A stretch of 40,294 bases of DNA from Bacteroidales bacterium. Lineage in GTDB: Bacteria > Bacteroidota > Bacteroidia > Bacteroidales > Muribaculaceae. Under the pieces are notes generated by a model. It worked only from the letters and a program-made list of their open reading frames with translations. It ran no database searches and had not been told where the DNA came from. The stretch is taken from contig JAUNNJ010000016.1 in the NCBI GenBank assembly GCA_030531495.1, positions 1 to 40,294 on the forward strand, read 5' to 3'. A program made the translations under genes and the position numbers. Position 1 is the first letter of the stretch. Every line of letters begins with the position of its first letter. This document shows, in pieces, positions 8,820-15,766 of the stretch.

Positions 8820-9299
8820 TTATAAATTTATTACTTCACAATTATACAATTCCTGCATTTTTTTTGCCAACAAAGAACGATGGCAAGCATTATGGTTTGA
8901 TTCCACACAAAAAATAACTACATTTTTTGCAGACAAATCCTCTAAGCGACTTTTAAAATCATTGAAATCAAAAGACTCCAAAACCTTTTCGCAATAGCAT
9001 TTTACAAAAGCATTTCCAAGAACACTTCTACACTTTTTTGTTAAATGATTAGTTTTATCTACCTCCCATTGTTTTTCTCTAATCTCTTTTGTTGGAGCCA
9101 AATTCTTCTCATATAAGTAGTTGATTCCTAATCTTTTCAATCTTTCTTGTAAATATAAACTATTTGCGAAAGTATACAATCTACCTCTTACACCTCTTCT
9201 TTGCCTCACATCACAAAAAACATCAATATTATGTTCTATCAAAGCAGAGAAAAACTGTTGTTCCGTCATACCATAAACACCAATCGTAAAAATCTTCAT
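8820..9299 (-). CDS. DUF488 family protein, second of a pair
   Basis: A 159-residue protein of the DUF488 family, which has no established reaction. Family landmarks are FTIGVYGMTEQQFFSAL at the start (in place of the usual TIGHS), FCDVRQRRGVRGR (the conserved DVR plus a basic loop), and near the C-terminus VVIFCVESNHNACHRS with the conserved Cys, Glu and Cys-His-Arg. This Cys/His cluster looks like an active or metal site. It is a divergent paralogue of the next gene upstream, from which it is separated by 9 bases. Keeping two copies suggests they form a heterodimer or act on two related substrates, which is inference. Confidence 0.8.
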   Translation of the reverse strand: MKIFTIGVYGMTEQQFFSALIEHNIDVFCDVRQRRGVRGRLYTFANSLYLQERLKRLGINYLYEKNLAPTKEIREKQWEVDKTNHLTKKCRSVLGNAFVKCYCEKVLESFDFNDFKSRLEDLSAKNVVIFCVESNHNACHRSLLAKKMQELYNCEVINL

Positions 9300-9308
9300 A
9301 TCTAAATA

Positions 9309-9872
9309 TTAATGAGTTTTAACAGAAGAAAAGGTGGTGATTTCACCAAACAAGTCCATTTGGTTTTTCCCTCCTAGAACTTCATTGATCACTTCGGTTT
9401 GACTCTTTAACACATAATCTTCACTGTGATTTTTTACAATATGCATCATCACAACACCTTTCTCCTTCAAACACACACCAATCAACTTCGAACGATGGCA
9501 GTGCGAGGGATCTGATTCACTACACATAACACATACGGGGATGCCAAGTTCATTGGCATGAACCAACCGAGCAACCCCTTGCTGAAAAGTCGAATCTCGT
9601 TGCATTTTAGAATAATCCATCTTTCCATTTGTCTTAAACGAATCATCTTTTGGCAAGCCTCCTATTACATCACCCATATACAAATACTTTATATCGCCTG
9701 TTGATTCAATAGTAGATTTCAAAACTTCTCTATTAAAATGGGGATAGAATTTTGAATATGGAACCGATCTGACATCAATTAAATATTTAATGCCAAATTT
9801 ATGAAGCACAAAGACCAACTCTTCAATTGTCTTGCCTCCATGCCCAATAGAATAAAGGTTTGTATTATCCAT
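9309..9872 (-). CDS. DUF488 family protein, first gene of the island operon
   Basis: A 187-residue protein, the more canonical of the two DUF488 proteins. It has LYSIGHGGKTIEELVFVL, then LIDVRSVPYSKFYPHFN (DVR with a basic/aromatic loop) and VCVMCSESDPSHCHRS near residues 115-130. A tail of about 50 residues follows. The ATG at 9872 fits the family's usual start, yet a -7 box (TAACTTTG) ends only 5 bases upstream, so the mRNA may be leaderless. It heads the three-gene operon running to 8213. The function of the family is unknown; the paired Cys and Cys-His-Arg motifs suggest an enzyme acting on nucleotides or nucleic acid, which is inference. Confidence 0.82.
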   Translation of the reverse strand: MDNTNLYSIGHGGKTIEELVFVLHKFGIKYLIDVRSVPYSKFYPHFNREVLKSTIESTGDIKYLYMGDVIGGLPKDDSFKTNGKMDYSKMQRDSTFQQGVARLVHANELGIPVCVMCSESDPSHCHRSKLIGVCLKEKGVVMMHIVKNHSEDYVLKSQTEVINEVLGGKNQMDLFGEITTFSSVKTH

Positions 9873-9877
9873 ATTTT

Positions 9878-9885
9878 CAAAGTTA
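9878..9885 (-). promoter_or_regulatory. -7 box (TAACTTTG) directly abutting the DUF488 start codon
   Basis: The minus strand reads TAACTTTG with only 5 bases between it and the ATG at 9872-9870. No clear TTTG is found near -33. If used, the transcript would begin at or within a few bases of the start codon. Confidence 0.5.
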
Positions 9886-10026
9886 CAAAAAAAACGATTA
9901 TATTTGATAAAATAAGCAAAAATCGTGCCACTTTTTTGAGTAAAAAAAGCTTACACAATTTTGTTAAACTTCACTAATTTTGTCTCTATTTGCTACTCAC
10001 AAGAAATAACATATACAAATTTAGCG

Positions 10027-10034
10027 TACTTTTG
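10027..10034 (+). promoter_or_regulatory. -7 box (TACTTTTG) of the TerB-like gene
   Basis: TACTTTTG lies 22 bases before the ATG at 10057, which decides against the upstream TTG start at 9961 in the same frame. Confidence 0.55.
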
Positions 10035-10056
10035 TAAAAAAAAAGCACAGAAAAAT

Positions 10057-10389
10057 ATGGATTTCAATCATTCTCAAAAAATTTCAATAATGCGAGTTCT
10101 TCTCGATATCATATACGCAGACAGCAGAGTTGACTACAGAGAAACCCAACTTTTCGAAGACCTGTTAATAAAACTCAATCTTTGCAAAGACGATGCGAAA
10201 TTGATTGACAAAAAATCGGCAATTCTATCATTAACTGACATTAAGGATTTCAACGAACAGCAGAAATGTTTTTTTGCATCACTTATGGATAAAATGATTA
10301 AAATTGATAATGATATTGACGAAAACGAAATAGCTATCTACAACATCGTTTTTGATTATTGTAAAATTCCCTTGCCTTTCACAGAATAA
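10057..10389 (+). CDS. TerB-like small acidic helical protein
   Basis: About 110 residues, predicted all-helical and acidic. Two similar segments, LLDIIYADSRVDYRETQLFEDLL and MIKIDNDIDENEIAIYNIVF, each place an acidic cluster after a hydrophobic helix. This is the pattern of TerB/tellurite-resistance-like domains, where acidic residues coordinate metal. TerB-like proteins are frequent in stress and defence islands. It is divergently transcribed from the DUF488 operon, shares its AT-rich composition and may belong to the same acquired block. The start at 10057 is chosen because the -7 box lies just upstream. It could instead be an unrelated small protein of unknown function. Confidence 0.6.
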   Translation: MDFNHSQKISIMRVLLDIIYADSRVDYRETQLFEDLLIKLNLCKDDAKLIDKKSAILSLTDIKDFNEQQKCFFASLMDKMIKIDNDIDENEIAIYNIVFDYCKIPLPFTE

Positions 10390-10407
10390 GGCTTAATATA
10401 ATAAATA

Positions 10408-10440
10408 TCCATGCGCCCCAAATCAGGTGGTGCGCATGGA
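10408..10440. terminator. Bidirectional terminator between convergent genes
   Basis: TCCATGCGC (10408-10416) pairs with GCGCATGGA (10432-10440). On the minus strand it is followed by TATTTATTATATT, suitable for ending the acyl-CoA synthetase transcript. Confidence 0.7.
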
Positions 10441-10451
10441 ACAGATAGGGG

Positions 10452-12146
10452 TTATGCGTTGTCTTTTTGGCGGATTTCTACGCGGCGAATCTTTCCGCTG
10501 ATGGTCTTTGGCAATTCGTGTACGATTTGCACCACGCGTGGATACTTGTAAGGGGCGGTGGTTTGCTTCACGAAGTTTTGGATATCCTTCACGAGTTCGG
10601 GCACTTCCTTACCCTTATATTCCACACCGAATTCGATGCCTGGAGTGTTTTCAAACTCTTTGCTGAGCACGATGGTGGCCTTCACTGCCATACCGCGCAC
10701 CTCGTCGGGCACACCTGTAACGGCACATTCCACCACGGCTTCGTGCTTCATGAGCGCATTTTCTACCTCAAACGGGCCTATGCGATAACCCGACGACTTG
10801 ATTACATCATCTTTGCGGCCAACAAACCAGTAGTAGCCGTCTTCGTCGCGCCAAGCGATATCTCCAGTGTGGTAGATGTTGTCGTGGTAGTATTGATGAG
10901 TGAGTTCTGGGTCGCGGTAATAGCCCAAAAACAATCCTTCGGGGCGATAGCCGTGAGTGCGCACAATAATCTCACCTTGCTGGCCATCTTCTGCTACAAG
11001 TCCGTCGGCAGTAACGAGGTCGATATCATAGCCGGGATTCGCCTTGCCCATTGAGCCTGGACGTGGCTCCACCCAAGGATATGTGCCCACAGTGGCAGTG
11101 GTTTCGGTCTGGCCGAACGCCTCGTGGAGCTTGATGCCGGTGAGCTCATACCATCGGTCGAACACATTGGGATTGAGCGCTTCGCCGGCGTTGGTGCAAT
11201 ATTTGAGCGATGAGATATCGTATTTCTTCACATCTTCGCGGATGAGGAAGCGATACACAGTGGGAGGTGCACAGAAAGATGTGATATGGAATTTCTCAAT
11301 CATCTCAAGCACATCCACAGGCTTGAACTTTTCAAAGTCGTAGACAAACACGTTGGCGCCCACAATCCACTGACCGTAGTATTTGCCCCACACTGCCTTG
11401 CCCCAGCCAGTGTCGGCGAGGGTGAAGTGGAGGCTGTTTTCATCGAGGTTATGCCAATATTTTGCGGTGATGATATGGCCGAGTGGATAGCGGAAGTCGT
11501 GAGCCACCATCTTTGGCTCACCGCTAGTGCCACTGGTGAAGTACATCAGCGAAATATCGTCGGAGCCAAGTTGCATTTCGGGTCGTACGAAGGCTGGCGC
11601 ACTCTCAATGCCTGCATTGAAATCCGACCAACCTTCAGGCACCTTGGGGCCAATGGAAATGTAATTCTTTACCGATGGGCATTTTGGCGCCGCTTTTTGT
11701 ATGTGGTTGAGCACCACATCGTCGCCCACAGCCACGATGGCACGGATGGTGGCAGATTCGCAGCGGTAGACAATATCTTCATCGGTAAGCAAGTGTGTGG
11801 CAGGAATTACCACTGCGCCCAACTTGTGGAGCGCAGTAATGGCAAACCAGAATTGATAACGGCGCTTCATAATGAGCATCACCATGTCGCCACGGCCAAT
11901 GCCCAACTGTTGGAAATAGGCAGCCGTCTTGTCGCTCTCGCGCTTGATATCGGCAAAAGTGAACTGCTTCACCTCCCCTGCCTCGTTGGTCCAGAGGAGA
12001 GCCTTGCGGTCGGGTTCAATCCGTGCCCATTCGTCCACTACATCGTAGGCAAAATTGAATCCAGGTAAGTCTTTTATGTGGAAATTAGCCATAAAATCTT
12101 CGTAAGATTCGAATTCCACCTTATCTAAAAATCGTTCTAACAGCAT
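10452..12146 (-). CDS. AMP-forming acyl-CoA synthetase (medium-chain type)
   Basis: A 564-residue ANL-superfamily enzyme that activates a carboxylic acid with ATP to an acyl-adenylate and then to acyl-CoA. Motifs in order are: the P-loop YFTSGTSGEPKMV (about 202-214), EAFGQTET (adenine and Mg site), YHTGDIAW, the hinge GRKDDVIKSSGYRIGP, and the C-terminal catalytic lysine in PKTISGKIRR (about Lys552). The lack of signals and the WGKAVWGKYYGQW segment suit medium-chain or aromatic acid ligases rather than acetate ligase. The XRE-cupin regulator gene ends 40 bases upstream and is probably cotranscribed. This pairing of an XRE-cupin gene with an AMP-ligase gene is frequent in Bacteroidales. The exact acid is unknown. 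Confidence 0.9.
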   Translation of the reverse strand: MLLERFLDKVEFESYEDFMANFHIKDLPGFNFAYDVVDEWARIEPDRKALLWTNEAGEVKQFTFADIKRESDKTAAYFQQLGIGRGDMVMLIMKRRYQFWFAITALHKLGAVVIPATHLLTDEDIVYRCESATIRAIVAVGDDVVLNHIQKAAPKCPSVKNYISIGPKVPEGWSDFNAGIESAPAFVRPEMQLGSDDISLMYFTSGTSGEPKMVAHDFRYPLGHIITAKYWHNLDENSLHFTLADTGWGKAVWGKYYGQWIVGANVFVYDFEKFKPVDVLEMIEKFHITSFCAPPTVYRFLIREDVKKYDISSLKYCTNAGEALNPNVFDRWYELTGIKLHEAFGQTETTATVGTYPWVEPRPGSMGKANPGYDIDLVTADGLVAEDGQQGEIIVRTHGYRPEGLFLGYYRDPELTHQYYHDNIYHTGDIAWRDEDGYYWFVGRKDDVIKSSGYRIGPFEVENALMKHEAVVECAVTGVPDEVRGMAVKATIVLSKEFENTPGIEFGVEYKGKEVPELVKDIQNFVKQTTAPYKYPRVVQIVHELPKTISGKIRRVEIRQKDNA

Positions 12147-12186
12147 GTTGTTTGTAGTCTAAATTCTAAAAATCGTTGGTGTGTCT

Positions 12187-12750
12187 CTATTTATTTGCAA
12201 TTAGAGAAAGAAATTCAAGAGGCTGATTGTCGAGCGCCTGCATGTAGTGGGGTAATCGCGCATCAAACACAATGCTATCGCCAGGGTTAAGCACAATCAC
12301 TTTATTGGCAATGTGCAGCTCCTCGCGCCCCGAAACCACATAGTTGAACTCCTGACCAGGGTGTGAGTTTGGCTTTGCTGTGGCGTTGTTGTCGGGCTCA
12401 AGCGTCACACGGAATGGGTGCATAATGCGGTCGGCAAACCCTTCTGCCAGCGACTCATAGCTGTAAGCCTTCGAACGCTCCACACGAGCGCCCTTGCCGG
12501 CACGAGTCACATAGTACGAACTCATGCGAGGTGAAGTGCCAAAAAGCAGTTCAGGCACCTGCACACCATAAATCGAAGCAAGATTCTGAATAAAACTGAT
12601 GGGGATATCATGCTCACCGCTTTCATAGTTGAGGTAAGTTTCCACCTCCACACCGCAAGCCTCAGCCACTTCTTCTGGTGAAAGTTCAAGTGCATCGCGC
12701 AGACCGGCAAGCCTGCTCGCCACTTGCTGAATATTTTCTCTATCGCTCAT
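12187..12750 (-). CDS. XRE-family transcriptional regulator with cupin sensor domain
   Basis: A 187-residue DNA-binding protein. Residues about 8-65 form a helix-turn-helix (LSPEEVAEACGVEVETYLNYE). Residues about 105-185 form a small cupin with HPGQEFNYVVSG and LNPGDSIVFDARLPH, the usual two motifs, probably binding a small ligand. It is likely to control itself and the acyl-CoA synthetase downstream, perhaps sensing a fatty or aromatic acid. A perfect inverted repeat, ACACGC-CCA-GCGTGT (12800-12814), lies at its transcription start and is the best operator candidate. Length and domain order are typical for the family. Confidence 0.88.
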   Translation of the reverse strand: MSDRENIQQVASRLAGLRDALELSPEEVAEACGVEVETYLNYESGEHDIPISFIQNLASIYGVQVPELLFGTSPRMSSYYVTRAGKGARVERSKAYSYESLAEGFADRIMHPFRVTLEPDNNATAKPNSHPGQEFNYVVSGREELHIANKVIVLNPGDSIVFDARLPHYMQALDNQPLEFLSLIANK

Positions 12751-12799
12751 ATCTAAATATTATATAGTAAGTATGTGTTAAATTTCGTCTAAATATTCC

Positions 12800-12827
12800 A
12801 CACGCCCAGCGTGTAATTGCAAATATA
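12800..12827 (-). promoter_or_regulatory. Promoter -7 box and inverted-repeat operator of the XRE-cupin operon
   Basis: The minus strand reads TATATTTG at 12827-12820. Just downstream is ACACGC-CCA-GCGTGT, a perfect 6-bp inverted repeat with 3-base spacer at 12800-12814. It covers the expected transcription start, so a bound dimer would block initiation. Confidence 0.55.
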
Positions 12828-12982
12828 AAGATTTCAAACAGAAATCATATATGTTTTTCAAAAAAAAATAGCTTATTTCTCACGATTTGGTGGTTTTTGT
12901 GCAAATCATTGCACAAACCACCCACAAAATGAGCAAAATAAAATGTAATAAAATGTTTAAATCAGAAAAAAACAAATAAACC

Positions 12983-13332
12983 CTATTGGGCGAGAATCAT
13001 GCTGATAAGAGCCGTCACATCGCTCACACCCACACTTTCATCACCATCAATGTCACCTTTTATACTGAAATCCATTTCAATAATTGGATTGAAAAATCGC
13101 CATTGATTAGCTGAAGCATACGCATCTTTGCTCCCTATGGGCACATACAGCGTAATGTCTCTCCACCCCAAATTAAAAGAGGCACCACTACAACTTTTTC
13201 CGCTATATACAATAGCAGTATCACCAGCCACATCGTAAATGAAATTATCAATAGTAATCCATGTGGCGTTCACATCACAGGTCAAGAATGAAGCCACTAC
13301 GACCAAAATCAAGAAAAAAGTCTATATTTCAT
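12983..13332 (-). pseudogene. Internally deleted LRR/BspA-like protein with dockerin end (copy 1)
   Basis: The N-terminal part (TWITIDNFIYDVAGDTAIV, typical of BspA-like proteins) is joined directly to the usual C-terminal LRR end (ITLYVPIGSKDAYASANQW) with all LRR repeats missing. A half dockerin (GDIDGDESVGVSDVTALI) follows. The signal peptide from the ATG at 13332 (MKYRLF...) is out of frame by one base at a run of six T (plus-strand A, 13314-13319). A seventh T would give MKYRLFFLILVVVASFLTC. The -7 box of copy 2 (TAAATTTG) is mutated here to TAAATGTG (13372-13365). All three defects point to a dead gene. The first 130 bases lie in the 297-bp direct repeat. Confidence 0.7.
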
Positions 13333-13477
13333 TTCTTCCAGTTTTTTTCGAGGAATTCTATTTGCACATTTATTGACTTTTCACGAATATCTGTGGGCCA
13401 ATATAAAAATCAATGGTGGATAATCGGCTTGGAATGCTTAGAATTTATATCCTGCGCCTATATTGATGCCTGCATCA
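13181..13477. repeat. Direct repeat, copy 1 (about 297 bp)
   Basis: Roughly 95 percent identical by eye to 15468-15766, in the same orientation. It spans the 5' end of an LRR gene and the last codons of the gene before it (GINIGAGYKF). The two copies bracket the AlbA_2-like gene. Confidence 0.85.
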
Positions 13478-13730
13478 GTCTTCTTTTGCGAGTTTTTCGA
13501 CCTTAATGTGCTCGCGTTCACTCTTGGGAACCATGTTATACAGCTTATTGAAGATGTGATATGCACCACCACACAGCGCGCTGGTCACAATGGCAAAACA
13601 TATTGATGCAAAAGCAATGTCGTGAGTGCCATTTTTCACAAATGGCAAATACAAGGTAGGAGATCTGAATGCAGCCACCAAGTATTGCTGACAGCATGAA
13701 GTATTTCTCGCTATTATCCTTTCTATTCAT
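13475..13730 (-). pseudogene. Small two-segment membrane protein, frameshifted
   Basis: One frame gives the start (MNRKDNSEKYFMLSAILGG, from 13730) and another gives the end (LYLPFVKNGTHDIAFASICF... to SEREHIKVEKLAKED at 13475). Both halves make sense as one protein of about 80 residues with two hydrophobic segments, so a one-base frameshift near 13670-13690 is likely. The family was not recognised. The stop lies right at the edge of direct repeat copy 1. Confidence 0.5.
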
Positions 13731-13748
13731 CGATGTAAAATATCAGGA

Positions 13749-15053
13749 TTAATTCAGAAGGCCTTTGCCACGGAGGGATTTCAATATGTTGTAGGTCGTG
13801 GATTTCTTTCGGTTAATCTTTTCGCACAACTCATCAACAGTTGGTTTGACTTCTCCAGACATAAGTTCTATGACCTGCTTCTCCAAGTCGGTAAGCCCAG
13901 GGCTGTTTGCAGAATGACCTTTCCTCAAAAGGGTGATGTTGAACATTCCTTCGATTTCGTATTGAGGCTCTGGCAAACCGGCATTAAGCATAAGTTCCTG
14001 CATTCTGGCTATGCCTGAGCCGACATGCTCAACAAGGTTCATTCGCATGAACAGGCTGAAAATGTATGGATTGCGAGAAAGACTTTTCCTGCCGAAATGT
14101 CTTGCGACCAAAGGAAGAAGTCCTCCTGGGTTTGTTATCTCAATCCTGTCATCGTACATCTCCACATTGGTGAAGGCTCCCTGCTCGTAGTAGTCTCTAT
14201 GGGCGAGGGCATTTATCAATGCCTCACGGAATACATCAAGAGGCATTTCCCACTTCTCTGTACGTGCCCCTGTACCTTTGATTTCATATTCGAGCATCAA
14301 CTTGTCCTGAAGCCAGCTAAGAGCCTGCTCGTATTGGGCAACTAGAGGTCCGCCGAAAGTCTTGTCATCAATGATATGCAGCTTGTCTGTTCCTTTGAAC
14401 TGGGTGCATCTGACCACAGCGTGAAAGAATAGATTCTCTGGTTGCTTGTCAAAAAACAGTATAGCACCACGCTTTACATCGCCATTTTCCGTAAATGCCT
14501 GCAGGTTTTCAAGCAGCTGCTCGTCATCCACATTATTGGAAATATGAGCCTCACGCCTGAATGCTTTCAACGTGTCTGCATCCAAATGGTCATAGATGTT
14601 GTACTTTCTGTTGGGTATCGAGTCATAGTATATCTTCTCCGCTTGCTGGAACAGCTCTCGGATTTCTTCCACATTCGTGAGTTTCTGGCTGTTGGCACCT
14701 TCTCTAACGAAGACACTGCCTCCAAAGAAGTATGGCACTTGTCTTCCGGCAGGAACTTCCACAACCCAAATCTCTGCTCCATCCACCTCTACAGGGTACA
14801 GTTCGCAGTGAAGCGCTGGTGAGATCTCACCGATAGAGCCTTGGATTGCTGACCGCTTGGAATTATCTATGGTAGTGCCCTTGATTGTTCCGTGGTCATC
14901 TATGCCAATAAGTACATAGCCACCTGCTGCATTGGCGAAGCTGCATACCTCTTCCGTTATATCACGTACTTTCTGAGGCACGGAAACTTTGAAATCTACA
15001 TTGTAGGACTCCCCTCGTTCTGCCATCCTACGTATGTCTTCTGCTGTAATCAT
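13749..15053 (-). CDS. AlbA_2 (Schlafen-type) and HATPase-like regulator with C-terminal winged helix
   Basis: About 434 residues from the ATG at 15053 (MITAEDIRRMAERGES). That start is preferred to 15110 because the promoter lies between them. Domains in order: AlbA_2/divergent-AAA-like nucleic-acid binding domain (about 10-130, with SYNVDFKVS, CSFANAAGGYVLIGID and VFVREGANSQKL); a linker; an HATPase_c_4-like module (about 260-360, FREALINALAHRDY and DRIEITNPGGL); and a C-terminal winged helix (LTDLEKQVIELM... to the end). The layout is that of proteins annotated as RecG-like or ATP-binding transcriptional regulators. Palindromes overlapping the promoter suggest autorepression. It sits between two direct repeats inside a scrambled region, which suggests it arrived by recombination. 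The target is unknown. Confidence 0.85.
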   Translation of the reverse strand: MITAEDIRRMAERGESYNVDFKVSVPQKVRDITEEVCSFANAAGGYVLIGIDDHGTIKGTTIDNSKRSAIQGSIGEISPALHCELYPVEVDGAEIWVVEVPAGRQVPYFFGGSVFVREGANSQKLTNVEEIRELFQQAEKIYYDSIPNRKYNIYDHLDADTLKAFRREAHISNNVDDEQLLENLQAFTENGDVKRGAILFFDKQPENLFFHAVVRCTQFKGTDKLHIIDDKTFGGPLVAQYEQALSWLQDKLMLEYEIKGTGARTEKWEMPLDVFREALINALAHRDYYEQGAFTNVEMYDDRIEITNPGGLLPLVARHFGRKSLSRNPYIFSLFMRMNLVEHVGSGIARMQELMLNAGLPEPQYEIEGMFNITLLRKGHSANSPGLTDLEKQVIELMSGEVKPTVDELCEKINRKKSTTYNILKSLRGKGLLN

Positions 15054-15079
15054 AACATTGATGCTTTCTAAATCTTTTG

Positions 15080-15087
15080 CAAAGATG
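15080..15087 (-). promoter_or_regulatory. -7 box (CATCTTTG) of the AlbA_2-like gene
   Basis: The minus strand reads CATCTTTG, one base off TAnnTTTG, 26 bases upstream of the ATG at 15053. The first GGAATTCC palindrome begins 11 bases further upstream, between -7 and -33. Confidence 0.45.
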
Positions 15088-15098
15088 CATACTTTCCA

Positions 15099-15271
15099 TT
15101 GGAATTCCAATATTACTTTTGGAAAATTCCAATATTTTAATGATTTTTATTGGAAATTGCGAGATAATAATGCTTTTGAATTCCAAAAACAGGGCAATTA
15201 GCAGCTTGATAGCCTATATCTTCCTGTAAAGCGGATTGTTTCCAACGGAATTCCAAATAGGGATTGGAATA
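15099..15271. promoter_or_regulatory. Array of GGAATTCC-type palindromes upstream of the AlbA_2-like gene
   Basis: TTGGAATTCCAA (15099-15110) and TTGGAAAATTCCAA (15119-15132) are perfect palindromes with centres 21 bp apart. Further sites are a half site TTGGAAATT (15150-15158), TTTTGAATTCCAAAA (15174-15188), GGAATTCC (15247-15254) and TTGGAAT (15264-15270). The first overlaps the promoter. This looks like a multi-site operator for a dimeric DNA-binding protein. Confidence 0.65.
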
Positions 15272-15374
15272 AGGGAAGAAAAATCCTAATGACAACCAAG
15301 AGAGAGTCCATTTTTAACCATCCCTGTGTAATTTTCCGGTGGCTTGACAACACAGAGAGACTGTGGCTTTGGCC

Positions 15375-15619
15375 TCAGCGTGATGCGGTCAACGCCCTGA
15401 CGTTTGGTCTCGTCGCACATGCCGGCATAGGTCTGTTGTTGCAAATAATCGACCCTGGAATGACGACGGCACCACTACAACTTTTTCCGCTATATACAAT
15501 AGCAGTATCACCAGCCACATCGTAAATGAAATTATCAATAGTAATCCATGTGGCGTTCACATCACAGGTCAAGAATGAAGCCACTACGACCAAAATCAAG
15601 AAAAAAGTCTATATTTCAT
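15375..15619 (-). pseudogene. Truncated LRR/BspA-like gene (copy 2)
   Basis: Carries the same N-terminal region as copy 1 (TWITIDNFIYDVAGDTAIV) and continues two strands further (GAVVIPGSI), as expected at the first LRR. It then runs into unrelated sequence at about 15460 and stops. The ATG at 15619 is out of frame with the rest by one base at six T (plus-strand A, 15601-15606), as in copy 1. The -7 box TAAATTTG (15660-15653) is intact. The unrelated sequence after the break (15300-15460) was not recognised; one minus-strand frame reads CDETKRQGVDRITLRPKPQ. Confidence 0.65.
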
Positions 15620-15766
15620 TTCTTCCAGATTTTTTTCGAGGAATTCTATTTGCAAATTTAATGACTTTTCACGAATCTCTGTGGGCCAATATAAGAAATC
15701 AATGGTTGTTAATGGGCTGGCAGTGCTTAGAATTTATATCCTGCGCCTATATTGATGCCATGCATC
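15468..15766. repeat. Direct repeat, copy 2 (about 298 bp)
   Basis: Partner of 13181-13477. It includes the start of the truncated LRR gene and the 3' end of the outer-membrane protein gene. Because it includes an intact gene end and an intact -7 box, it is probably closer to the ancestral arrangement. Confidence 0.85.
15653..15660 (-). promoter_or_regulatory. -7 box (TAAATTTG) of LRR gene copy 2
   Basis: The minus strand reads TAAATTTG, about 34 bases upstream of the ATG at 15619. The matching position in copy 1 (13372-13365) reads TAAATGTG. Confidence 0.5.

Noticed and set aside
9961-10056. N-terminal extension of the TerB-like protein from a TTG at 9961
   Set aside because: The -7 box at 10027-10034 lies downstream of that start, and TerB-like homology begins at the ATG at 10057.
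11286-12068. Long plus-strand open frame opposite the acyl-CoA synthetase
   Set aside because: It is a shadow of the well-supported minus-strand gene, with no promoter or motif.
15054-15110. Upstream ATG at 15110 for the AlbA_2-like protein
   Set aside because: The likely -7 box lies between 15110 and 15053, so the upstream ATG would not be transcribed.
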